This document shows, piece after piece, positions 22,851 to 35,164 of a stretch of 64,000 nt of DNA (the stretch's first letter is position 1; each line of letters begins with the position of its first letter). Origin of the DNA: Eudromia elegans (taxonomy: Eukaryota > Chordata > Aves > Tinamiformes > Tinamidae); contig PTEX01000024.1 of assembly GCA_003342815.1 (NCBI GenBank), positions 1,128,402-1,192,401 of the forward strand, given 5' to 3'. A program made the position numbers and the translations under genes. The notes beneath the pieces are model-generated. The model had not been told where the DNA came from and did not search any database. It saw only the letters and a program-made list of their open reading frames with translations.

Positions 22851-25800
22851 GAGCAGACCTGAACACCTTCAGTGCTCTGGTCCACTGCTTGGTCACCAAA
22901 CCGTGACACTTTCTTCAACTGTGGTAGCCTGTGAAATCCCCGAAGGGAACAAGTACATGTACCCACTTCTCACTGCAGAGAAATAGAAGGGGCAGAACCA
23001 TAGGAAAATCCTTCACCTGAAATGGGCATTAAAATTGTTCAGAAATAGTTCTCTTTATAATAGATGGGACAGGAGGGCATTCCTCAACATCCATTTCAGG
23101 GAATGGATTCAGTTATTGCAGAGCTGGTTGAACATTTAAAAAAAAATATGTGTGGAAGATAATATATTCACTGTTATGAACATGTCACATAGTAGAGAAA
23201 GTGGGAAGGGGGTGCTTGCTATTGCACTACCTCCAACCTTTACTTTTCCTAGGCTTCTGTAATGCCTTTCACCACAATCTGTTGGCAAAACCTGACATGA
23301 GGGCCTTCTGTGTCACAGTGCAGGCCCCAGCTTCACAGCCAGCAGGGTCATTTCAGCCACTAAAAGCAGTTTTAGGCTTTTATCTACTATGCAAACTAGC
23401 CTCTGCTAGTGAGCAGTGACCCAGAAGTTGCTTCCTATGGCAGTTTATTGTCAAATGCTTCCTTTTAAAGCCAAGGCTCATCCATTTCATAGGAGCGCGT
23501 ACACCAAACATGCCACTACACTGCTGCTAGTATGAGTTAAAATTGCAGCAATGCCACAAAACTGGGTCTGGTTTCCTGATCCAGAGGTCTTCCAAATACC
23601 TCTGTTATCAGTTACCAGGCAGTTCCTTGATATTCTCCTTGCTCTTCTCTTATACGTTAGCCACAGTGAGAGAAGACACCCACAGCTGTTTCACTAAGTG
23701 GTCTTGCGTTAGTGAGATCGCAGGAGATGACTCCTCCGGGTAGTGGGAAGCCTGTGCCATGGGAAAGGCTGGGATCGGGAAGAGTACTGTGGGGCTACAC
23801 TGAGCAGCTCCACTCAGGAACACATGAAGAAAGGGACAATCCACCGTGGTTGGCAGAGCTATGGGCCGGACACTGGTGATGGCCATCCCAGAAGAGGAGG
23901 CCACCTACGTTACATGCCGAAGTTTACTGGTGGGACGTTGTTACTGGTGGAGGATTCCTCATTTTCCAGCTGGGAAGAGGAAGTCCTGCCAGGGAACCGA
24001 GCTCTGTGTCACAGCTGCCAGAAAGCCCTGTGCCATGGCAGCTGGGATGGGGGTTTTCAGGGTCTTGGCTTCGTGCTGATCCCAATGGTAGCGGACATAA
24101 ACCCCTAGAGGCTTCAGATTTAATGTGGGCCTACGTGTCGCAAGACCGTCCCCTAAAACAGCATCAAATCTGCAAAGCTTTGTGTGTATCTGCAGGTCTT
24201 ACCCATCTGGTTTAGTAATGCTGCTTCTCCATGTGACACCCATTTGAGCAAAGCTCTGCTGAAGTTTCACTGGGCTGAGACTGCACTGGCAGAGCAATCA
24301 AACCAATCCGGATATTTTTGCTGTTCTAGAGCAGAGAAGGTGAGTGCCCTAGTACCCACCAAAGGCAACTCGAATGTGTGGTTCCAACCCGTGAGGTGAA
24401 CAGCAGCTGCGGGTATCAAAGGTGTGACCGACACCGTCTGCTCTGTTCTCATAGTCAGGAGGGTCTACATTGTTAACTAAAACTGAAAACATCTCTGCAT
24501 ATCTATCTCAGCTCAAGAAGGAAATTTTTGTACAGGGAGGAGAGTAGACTGTGAGCTGAATTTTTCTTCTTATTCTCCTTTTATAGCAAAAATAGAAAGA
24601 CATTGATCAGATGTTTCCCTACGTGTTTTTCTTCTCTTTTTCATGCTAGCTCCTTGCTAGTATTTGACATTAGAGAAAAAAATGATGAGTACTCAAGTTA
24701 ATAATGCGTGATTATTATGTTGATGAATTGCTGGAGATGAATATATATGTAAAAGCCCTGCAAGATTCGCTCATCCATGAATCCTGAGTGAAAGCAATTA
24801 TTTTGGCAAACAAATGACAGTTAGCTGTGTTTCTTAATAAGAAGTGCTGGTGTAAAAGATGGCCTGGTAACTTTGGTCCTGGTGAATCCCCATGACCCTC
24901 TTTCAAAATGATCTTTGCTGAAATGACCCCTAAAGGGTCACCTGTTCAAAAGCGACCAATTTACAAACTTGAATTCTCCCTCCTACACTCTCTCACGGTT
25001 CACAGTCATCAGTGAGTTAAGTCAGATTTTATCTGTCTTGAGTCTATGGAGGAAAAGCAGAAAATCCTGAACCTGGCACATCCGAGGGGCTCAGAAAATG
25101 GAAGACAGAAACATACAACCCCATATATAACATTTGGAAAGGGGGAGGCTGGCTTATGTGTGCGCGTTTCCTCTCATGAGCTCTAACAGGAGCTCACGCT
25201 TTTACCGTGAATGTCATGATATTTTCGGGTCTGACTCACCGCTTTCCCCGCTGGTAGCGCTCCCACCGCGCGCCGTCCACACCACCAAGCCGTGGGCACG
25301 CGGCTGGCCCCGGCCTGGGCACCGCGGACACAGGCTTTGCACCATGCTGAGGGTCAAGAATGGTGTTTAGCACTGCCAAGAATCACCCGAGGAGGACGGC
25401 GGCAGCTGGCCCCAGCACTCCTGGCATCCCGGCCCCTGTAACCCCCATGCACGCCCAGCAGGGTCACGTCCAGGAACCAGGCAGCACGGCACCCCTTACA
25501 GCCAGGTGCCTGTGAGCAGCAACGAGGAACTGAGACCAACTCATTACAGCTGAAGAACAGGGGGAAAGGAAGGAAAACACCTTCCTGGCGTCACTTTGAT
25601 CAAAACGACAAGCCCAGATATTTTGTTGTTGCTACAAATATTTCCAGGACGGAGTAATGGATTTGATATGAACGGAGGAGCTCGTGTTAACCCATTTAAA
25701 TTAATTTGGTTCGGCTCATTTTCAGCTAAGGGGATTAGGTGGCTCAGGCTGTCGTGGTGCAGGAGAGTGTTTTCCCAAAGAGGTCACATACGTGAGCGTA

Positions 25801-28800
25801 GCCTGGGTCTGCATCCGCGTCGGGGACACTGCTCTGGGTGCATGAGGAGAGCAGGCCTCCTCTGCCTAGTGGGACGAGTGGTCCCTGAGCCTCTCCACAG
25901 TAATAACCATAATGGGCCATAGGCCTCACTTGCAGCCACCCTACCAGGGCTGGGTGCAGGAGGGTCCTGGGTGGTGGGACCATGTGTCCATTGAGCAACA
26001 CCATAGGCAGAGCTGTGGTGGGTTGGGGTAGGGTAGGATGACCTACCCTGTATGTAGCTGAGTCTACGGAGGCAGTGGTAGCTTTGCTCAGGGTGTCTGC
26101 ATGGTGTTGTGGGTCACACTGTGGCCTCAAAGCACAGTGGGGATGTGCCCAGGTGCTGTTGGAGGTAGGAGGGAGCCTTCTCATGTGGGAAAATGTGGGG
26201 CGGGGGTCAGATGTTGCTCCTGGAGGGCGGCACCTGACACAAGTTGCTTTGCTGTTGCTCTCTTGTACTGAGCAATATGATCTGCAGAGGAAACCCTGTT
26301 GACCACTTGCATGTCACCCTTGGTGGAGAGTAAATAAGTGCTGAAGGCCCTGGTGGTACCTGGTGTCTTTGGTTTTCCCTGGTCAACTAAGCATGACCGC
26401 AGGGAAATGTGATGCTTTGTAGAAACGCCCCGATCTGTGGTGAGAAGAAGAGTGTGAGAGCAAAACCCTGCTAATGAGGTGCGTGCCCTGGAGGCTGCCC
26501 AGCCAGGGAGCCCTGCGGTGCCTGGAGGCTGTGGAGAGGAAGGGCCTCTGGAGAGGCCTGGCGGGCGCGCATGGCTGCGGCAGCAGAGCCCCCACGGGCT
26601 GGGGGCCGGGCTCGCGCTCCGAGGTGGCTCTGGGCCTCCAGCCCCCGCAGAGACCCGCACCTGCCACCGGCGGCCCCTGCCGCAGCGCCCAGCCCGCCGT
26701 GCTCCGCGCCAGGTGTCCTGCTCCTCAGAGGACGGTTCGTGTTGGGAAGCTGGGTGCTCTAAGTAAGCGTACTAATAGAGCAGCGACTGCTTGGGAACTG
26801 CTAGTGGTGCCAGGCTGGAAACAGTCACATCTGGTTAGGTGATGCAATTATATGTTAATGACAGCAAAAAACTGCAAAGCATATCCAGGTTATGATAATT
26901 CTGGAAATTTATTTTCCTCCCATTTTGCAATAACCTTAACATATCTATTAGGAATACAAAAAGCTTGAGAAAAATCTCTTCATCGCTAAGGATAACACAC
27001 ATTTAAAACTGACTTCTGAGTGTAGACCTAGGCCACTACCAAGAACAAAGAGTACCCTGAGAAGTCAGAGATTTCTTTTCTTAATGCTGGGAGTGCTCTG
27101 TGCATATGTACAAGTGCTTTGTTGAAGCGAACCCACTAGTAGTACAGAAGGTGTAAAGGCTTGGTGTCTGCTCTCTTGCTCCGTTTTTAAGCCTGTATAT
27201 ATGAGAACCTTGTTTTTATTCAGCTAGGGTAGCTGTCTACCACCATCTTTTAAAATCAACCTTGATTTAGCTTCCTCGGTAATCCTTCAATACCTTGGGG
27301 ACAGCCTTTACACTGTTCTCGCAGCCAACTGATTGTTCTCTCTAACTTCTAAATTTCCATGGGATATTTGCAATATCCCAAACTAATACCTACTAATCCA
27401 TTAAAAATACCCATGAGATAGATTAGGTAATCCACTGTGCCTTGCAGATTGTGCTCCTTAGCACTCTGCTTTCCCTTGAACAGACATAAAATGATTGCTG
27501 CATCTGCACTGGAAAAGCATTGTTCCTCCGGAAGATTCCTCCAGCCTTGGCTCACCGGCAGGCACAGCTTGCTTGGGAGAGGGCGGGGAAAAAACCCTCT
27601 GTATCTATTCAAATCTGCAGGGACAGCCTCAGCTGACAACATGTTGGAAATGTGGCTGTTACATCAAGGTTAACCTGTAAGTTTGTAAAGAGCGTCACAA
27701 GATAGTAGTACTTGAGCAGTCGGTTCTGTCTCCTCCGCAAGTGCTGCATTGCCTGAAGAAGTGGCCTCGCTGCTGGCTTGGAGGGAAGCCTCTCTCTTAC
27801 TGAAGCCCATATATTTTTGTGGTGTTTGCATATTCCAAGCACCTGCTCAGGTGCCCAGCTCTCTGGGTTCCTGAGCTGCCCCGAGATGGTATGACTTATG
27901 GGCTTGCCTACATCCTCCTTTGGCTGTTCTATCAAACCTGGTATGCAGTCCTTGATATTGCTATTTTGGTCAGAACTTGCTCTAAGTTTCCACTTCTAGG
28001 GGGAAGTCCTTAATATTTTCCCCATGTTTAAAAGAAGCCTTGCAAACGTGCTGACCTGCCCAGCTGAGGCCAAAGCCAGGTTTCCCGCCTGTGTCCTTAG
28101 GCTTTCCTTAGCTCCCCTGCACAGGGGTGTGCCGTGTCCAGGAAGCCTAGTGGGGTTAGGCACAGTCCTGTTCCCTGCGCTAGCTTCAGTGCTTACAAAG
28201 TGCCAAGCACTCCCTAAAGAAGCATGCCAAAGGAAGGAAATCTTCGACGCAGAAGGAGCTGTTTTCTGCCAGCTTAATTGGAGAATTACTGCAATCTCCC
28301 TAAGAATCCGTGTCAGAGGCTCCTCCTGCCTCTGCAAAGCAGTGAACCTCCCTGGAAGCAGAAAGCACTGACAGTCCCTCATGTTCTGGAGACCAGGGCC
28401 CTCTCTTTCAGCTGAACAACACTGCTTTCCTCACATAAGCAAGCTATTGAGTAAGGAGACTTGCTAGCAGCAGCACGCCCCTTGTCTTCCCTGTGCTCCC
28501 CAGTACCAGAAGGCAATGCCAAATTTGCTGTCCTGCCATAGCATTATCGCTTCTTTTTCTGGCAATGGACAACAGTGGCCTAAAGCGTAACGTCCTGGTA
28601 TGATTTACCTTTATAAATCCAGTGGATGTCAAGGAGTGACCCACTAGGAGGAGGGGGAGAGCTTTGGTATCAGCCTCCCTGCTCGGTGTTTCGAGCTGTC
28701 TTGCTGAGCCTGGTGAGCGTCTCGTGGAGCTATTGGCTGGGGTATAGGGGAGAGGTCAGCAATGAGTCGTGGAGATAGCTCCTAAAAACCAAGTAGGAAA

Positions 28801-31800
28801 CAAGGAGTAAAAAACAAGATGAAAGCTTGGAGAGCGTTTAATGTATATTTAAAGCTAAATTTTGCAGGAAAAAATTTCAGCAAGTTCTTAAGTGACCTCG
28901 CAGTGCCCTGGGCGTTGCCCATTCCATCGATGCTAGATGAAAGTGGCTCCCAAAATACTTCTGCTTTCATAATAGGTGGGCAATGTTTCTTGTTCCTTGA
29001 GCAATGTTAACTCTTGCTGTGTTTGTGCATGAGGCTGTGGGTAAATATGTAAGCTAATAAAAGGAAAAGAAACAGAAACTTATTTTTGGAAATTTATTAA
29101 ATTTGGCTCCTGTGTAGCCTGCTGGGATGGCACCTCCTAGAAATGCCCCTTCAAACTATTATAGCAGAGCCCTGCTCTTCCTTCAGAACTGTGAGAACAA
29201 CCATAATGTTGGTAGCAATTTAAATCTTAAAATCCATGAGTATTATGAAGGGGGAAAAAAAAAGTGTATTTTCAGTCTCCCTCTCCTGGGAGGTAATGCA
29301 GATTATTGCAAAGGGAACTCAAGCATGCCGAGAGCAGGCTGGCTTCTGAGTTATCTTCTGGAGGTGTTTTAGAAGAAGCTATAGAGGTGCTTCTTTCCCG
29401 CTGTGACTCAGGACTTTAGCCTGTGGACTGGAAACAAGGGTCTGCTTTGGGAAGCATAGAGTGGCCTTTCTGCTGCACCCAGGCTAGTGTCTCCGCTGTT
29501 AGTCAAGGCAGCCTCGTGTTGAATTTGAGCTGCCTCCTGCACCTCTGATTACCTGGGAGCTCTTGCCTCCTAACCAACCATGTCTGTCAGACCTTGTAAA
29601 ATCAACTCCCTGCTGCACGTAGCAGTGACGTGGTCCGTGGCTTTAAGTCTTAAACAAACTCGGGCTGCCCTGAGGTTCAGTTCTGTGAATGAAGTGGGGG
29701 CGGTGGCTTGGGTAAACCTTTCTGCACAGACCTAGATACTGAAGAGCTCTCCCTTGTCCAGCAAAGCAGGGATGAGAGCCCTAAAGGAGAAAGTCCTGAA
29801 GTGAGGTTGATCTGTGCGCTGCTCTCTCCTTTGGCAAGGCTCAGGAGATCCTGATGCGAGTGGAGGTCCTTGGAAAGGCAGGTAACAAAAAAAAGACACT
29901 GCAGTCCCATAGTTGTGCGTATCAGCTAAGGTTCCCCTCCGTGTGCCTGCCTCTAGCAGCCTGTTTTGCAGAAACAGCTTTGCCAAGCAGTGCAGGGCAG
30001 CTTTGCCTGGGCCTTGCTGTTCCTGGACTGTAATGCCACTGCTGCCCTCCCAGGGATAAGGTTTAACGTGATCGGAGTCTCTGCCTGTGTATGCATGCCA
30101 TTTTCAGGTAAGGCACAGTTATTCCATATGTAGGCTTAGAGGCTGAGAACCCTCCTTTTTTCCCTGTCTGGCTTTGTTTAGTCAACAGAAGACATTGGAG
30201 CAGCTTTAATGCTGCTGCAGGGATCTCTGAAACCTGTCGGAGTCCAAAGATGTAGGGATGAGAACCACCTCGGCTGGTGCCATAGGCAAGGTGCAGGCAG
30301 TGGACACAAGGGTTCGTGTGTGCAGCTCTGTTAAAAAATCCCCGCTCTTGGCCAGAAGGGAAGGTGCTGCATTCCCTCCTCCCGCAGGTTCGCTGCTCCC
30401 TGCAAGGCTGGGAGCTGGGCTGGCCTCCCGAGTCAGGCAGACTGCTCCACTGACATCCCGAAGGTCCTGCACAAGAAGAACAGCTCCCAGGGTGGGTGCA
30501 GTGAGTGTGAGGAGACTTCTTGGCAGGAATTTGCCAAAAGTGGTTTTTAAGAGAATGCTGCATATCGGAGTTTTTTCCCTCGTCTCTGCACTGCTGACAT
30601 GTCATCCTTGCTTCACTGCTTGGTTTCTGGATACCATACTTTGAAAGAGATGTAGACAAATTGGCAAGATGCCGGAGAAAAACAATGTTAATTGTCAGAG
30701 GTTTAGAAAACATGACCTCTGAAAGGAAGGTTGAAGAAATCAGGTGCATTTAATCTAGAAAAGACAGTACTGGTGGTGGCGGTGCAGGGAGGGGGATGTC
30801 GTGGTTTCTCAGTACATAAAAGCTGTTGTCAAAGGATGATTGATTTGTTCTTTTGCAGTCATTGGGGGGAATGATGAGATGAAATGAACTACATTTACAG
30901 CATAGAGAAGGCTTGGTTTGAATACGTAGGAAAAGCTTTCTCAAGTGCAGTGAAAGGCAGGATGAGAGCATTCAGGGGAGGAAGGGAATTTCTGCTGTGA
31001 TGTCTTTAAAAAACCCTTCATTAAACTTCCTTGGATCTTCCATGAGGAGTTTGGTTTGTACAGCCCACTGAGATCTGATCTCAGCCCTCTGATCCTGCAG
31101 TTTGGGCTGACAGGTATGTTGGAGACTCGTGCCTTTCCCTTAGTGACTGCAAGCATGGGCCAAACTGGTGTTGCCAGGTTAGCATGGTCAGAAAGCATGA
31201 AACACCTCACAATATTGTCTGTGGCTCGTAGAGCTTGCATTGCATTATCCTCCACTAAAATACTTATAGATTATTTTTATTTGCTCACTATTTTTTAATT
31301 TTTCAGACTGCGTTTGTGTTGCGTTTAGAAATCTAATGGGGAAGAAACCCAAGCTCACTGTAATCTGGCTTTCTTGGCTAGAACTGGAAGCATCACATCC
31401 CTTCATACAAGCCAGTTGCCCAAGTTAGCATCTAATGTCTCGAGAGACCCACTACACACACGCGCATTGTGCTGTTATCTCTGCTGCGCTCTGCAGCTGA
31501 GCTACCAGGATGAAATCTAGAATGGAGGTACTGACCCGTGCTGCCATCAGCTCTGGCTATAGCACACGCAAACTGCAACACTCGAATAAGACTAACGTCT
31601 CCTAGCATAACATGACTCTGGGCCTTTAAATCATGATAAAATAAAGAGTGGAAATAATAATTGGTTACTGGGAGAACATTTGTGAACTTGTCTGTAAATC
31701 TTTTCCAGGCTTAAGCTTTTTCTTTAATGGGCTGGTGGGGGGAGAAACAGGCTTAGTTGATGCACACGTTGGGCAGACACAGATAAAAGCATAGGCTTTA

Positions 31801-34727
31801 ATATGAGCCTTGCTTCTTTTGCCTCTTCTCGAATCGACAAAAGCAGAGCTCTGCCTTTTGGTCAAATTTGGATGACGTTATCTTGTGTTTTAACTACCCT
31901 ACTTTTTGTATCCCTCTTCCCTGAAGCTATTAACATTGGCAGATTCAACGTCCTTTGTTTGTTTTGTGTACTACTTAGAGCCTGAATGTTGGACACCAGC
32001 CGGTCTAGTTTCTCTTTGGGCTGTGGTCGGAGCTAGGGCATGCTTCTTTTCCCCCTGCTGCCTTTGCACATGCATCCTTATACTGAGCAGACTGCAAAGC
32101 AGCCTTCGCAACAGGAACAGAGAGGGTGAGAGGGTCGTCCCTGAGATCCAGCTGAGAGCACATCCAGTAAAGGCAGGGCTTCACCTACCCACATTTTGGT
32201 GTTTGTATGAAGACCATGAGCTCCTGCCTGTGGGAAAAGCGTCATCTCCTGCTACCCATGATGGATGGGGCATGGAGGGCTGGACAGTGCCGTGTGTGGA
32301 GGAGCAGGCAGCCTTGCTAAGTGAGTATTAGCTGGCCTGCGCTGAGGCCGGGCGCGCAAGGAGCAGTGCTCTGCTGCTCTCCACTCCGTCGTTCATCTTG
32401 GAGCTCGGAGCTGGGTCTCTGGATCTTATCCACAGCTTTGACACTGAGTCACTGCATGACCTCAGGCACTCGGATACCATGGTGATGAACACTGCACAAA
32501 TGTCTAGACAGATAGATTAGATTGAATAGCCTCTGCGTTTGACAAATACTTGTATACCATCCTTGTCAGCGCTCCCCTGCTAGAGCCACTCGGTCCAGTC
32601 CAGTGGGTCTCATACAGCAGTGGGGAGAAATGCTTCTTTCTTCATTGAGGAAACAGTGAGGACATGACTACAGTACCAAAACCACCGGTGGTGACAGCCT
32701 GGGAACAGAGCAGGCAGGAGAGCAACTCTTCAAGGTGGCAAAATTGCACGGCAGGACAGTCCAAGAGCTGGTAGAACTGGCCTCTACCCAGTCCACGGCC
32801 ACCCTGTTATGTGGCACTGTCCTTCTTCACATAACCAATTAGCTGTAAATCCATCACAGTGGGAGCTATTCTTTCTATCACAACAAGGACCTGGTTTCTG
32901 GAGGAGAATAAAAAAAAAATTTAAAAAAAGCTCTGGAAAAGGAGATTTCTTAAAGGTTTATTGGTGTCACTGTCAGCCCCTGGCAGAATAAAGGGAGAAC
33001 TGGCTCTCCCAAAGAGCTTCTCTGGGAATGACTTCTGGTTATGTTCATACCTGCTGCCTTGTGGAGGTGAATGGAGCAGAGCAGCAGGGATGGGGCTAGG
33101 AGTAAGCCCTGTGTGGGGGCCTTTGTGTGATAGACTGCCTGAGCGTGCCCATCTCCTGCATGGCTGACAGTAAGCACTGAGTGCTGGAGGGGAGCTATGT
33201 CTCTTTAAGAAGATTTGCATAACAGGGTCTAATTACAGTTGTTGTTGATTCTGATGTTTTCAGTGTTGTCCATATTCCATTAAAGGATAATGCTGCTTAA
33301 TTTGCAGCAGAGGGTCTCGGTTATCCATGCAGCCAATCCCAAGGAAGCCCTAATGACACTACTTCCCTACTTCTGGTAACACGTAATTAAAAAATCACTT
33401 CATTTCCAGTTGTGTGGTTCTCCCCTCTCCCCCAGTCTCCTAATTACTTTCTAAGCCATTTCATGGTTATCTGCAAATATTTCAGCACTTAGATCTGCTA
33501 ATGAGTCCAAGGAAGAGTTAATACCTTGAGTGGCATAGAAGCTTGCCGTTCCCTTTCTAGTACTGCAGCTTGGAGAACTGTTTCCCACTTGGCATGTGTG
33601 GGAAGAGGAACTTTGATTGCAGTAGGATGGGTCTCTGTTTGGCTTTGAAACAGGGATGCTAATGGGCAGTGGGATGCACGTGGAAATCTTGACTCAGGCT
33701 GCAGAAGGCCCTTTGCTGGTTTTCATACCAGGTGGATAAAGTTTTGAACAGCTTAAGTTGCCCTGCAAGGACTGTCCTGCTGCTTGTCTATGGGAGCTGC
33801 TAGTCAGAAGGGCTTAGGCAGAACTGGGTACATGTCTGGATCCTGCTGGAGATGCTGCCTATCTGAAAGTAGGGGGTGAAGTGTCCTGCTTTGCCCTGCC
33901 CATGGGAAAGAGTAACACATCTCTGTATGTGGGCAAGAGAAGGCAACAGGTCGACCTGCAACTACCTTTCGCTGTCACGCTTCTTTGCAAGCATGTCTCA
34001 CATGTGGTAGCACGGTTGTTACTGTGGAATACGAGTGGCTTGATCACTGGTAAGGGAAGAGCTGATTTCCATGGAAAACTGGGGCATGGATATGTATCAT
34101 GGCTCACTGGCTCCTGGGAAGAGGATGTGTGTGGGGGGAGTGGGGATGTGCACCCTGATGCCTATAGTAAGATTGGGAATCTGGTCTGTGATTCAAGTGC
34201 AGTCCTGCTTTGAAAAGCCCCTCTAAAAGTGGTCCAATCTCTGTGCTCATCTGAAACCTTGAGTATTAAAATTCTCTTGAGTTTTCAAGTTGAGGACTGC
34301 AGAAGCATGAGGAAGGTGAAGGAGGGGGGAGTGGGTTATTTTTCCTGCCCGTTTGTCTCATGGATGTGATTGCTCTGTCTATGGTCAAACAGCAACACCT
34401 TGTGCAAGCTCACTGGGAGCCTAGTGATGTCTCTGAAGGCATTATTTGGTATAACCAGAGATAATTGTATAGCAAGGGGGTAATTAACTTCCAGGAGTTA
34501 GAAACTCAAGCTTAGGCGGCACTGCCCCTAGGAGTGAGTTTGTAAGGCTGGGAGTTAGAGAAATCTACTCTTGTCTGAACGTTTCAGCAAGTGTCTTGGA
34601 AATCCTTGGGGCTTGAGGAATCTGAGGCTGTTTCAAATCATATCTGTGCACTTCTAGTTAATGCTGTAATACGAGATAAGGGAAGAGAGCTTGAACATGG
34701 GGCTAATCTGCTTCTTTTGTGTTTCAG

Positions 34728-34795
34728 GTAACCCTGTCACAGTGGGTATGAGCATCCATATCTCCAGCATTGACCAAATCTCAGAAGTCAACATG
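34728..34795 (+). CDS. GABRB4: GABRB4 exon 3: first beta strands of the ligand-binding domain
   Basis: The exon is 68 bases, the exact size of exon 3 in vertebrate GABRB genes, between acceptor tgtttcag|GTAA and donor ACATG|gtgagt. It completes G57 and encodes N58-M79, ending ISEVNM in phase 0. The peptide PVTVGMSIHISSIDQISEVNM corresponds to PVxVGMxIDIASIDMVSEVNM of beta1-3. H67, S69, Q73 and I74 are the clear differences and are part of what marks this as beta4. The segment builds the first beta strands of the extracellular sandwich, including the SID/SEVNM motif shared by the family. Because 68 is not a multiple of three, skipping this exon would shift the frame. Confidence 0.95.
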
Positions 34796-35146
34796 GTGAG
34801 TAGTTTAAAAATATATATAAATAAAAAGATAGCAAACGGTTCTTCCAATTTTCATTTGAGATACAAATCCCAGACAGTGGCTCCTCAGAGTCAACTGAGA
34901 TCTGGGAGTGTACTTTGGAGGAGAAGGGTGCTGCCACCTTCTTCATGAAGCTACTTTTGCAAATCTCCCCTGCAATTGTTGGAAGAAGAGGCACTTGTCC
35001 AATAAGGCATAAGTTTTTTTTTTTGTTCTCCTTTGGAGGTGGTTAGAATTTTTATGAGATGGTGGGAACTCTGATTTAAAAGGTAGGATTCTTCTTCAGT
35101 AAAGTGCAAGGAATTCAAGTATAATTTCTTCTTGTATAGTGTGACC

Positions 35147-35164
35147 AAAAAAAAAAAAAAAAAA
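35147..35164. repeat. 18-base poly-A tract
   Basis: Eighteen consecutive A residues lie in intron 3 after GTATAGTGTGACC. A retroposon tail is possible, but no body or target-site duplication was found. Confidence 0.85.

Larger units (their letters stand above)
12265..34727 (+). other. GABRB4 intron 2 (22,463 bases)
   Basis: The donor is gtacgg and the acceptor cttcttttgtgtttcag. No internal gene was recognised. Contents include pyrimidine-rich stretches (12340-12480, 15440-15800), a purine-rich stretch (about 18405-18770), MIR-like fossils (20138-20205, 22731-22850), a 16-base AT palindrome (21209-21224) and AT-rich blocks near 33.2-33.5 kb. Small CpG-rich patches near 17.5-17.7, 25.2-25.4 and 26.5-26.7 kb produce chance open frames. 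Confidence 0.85.
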
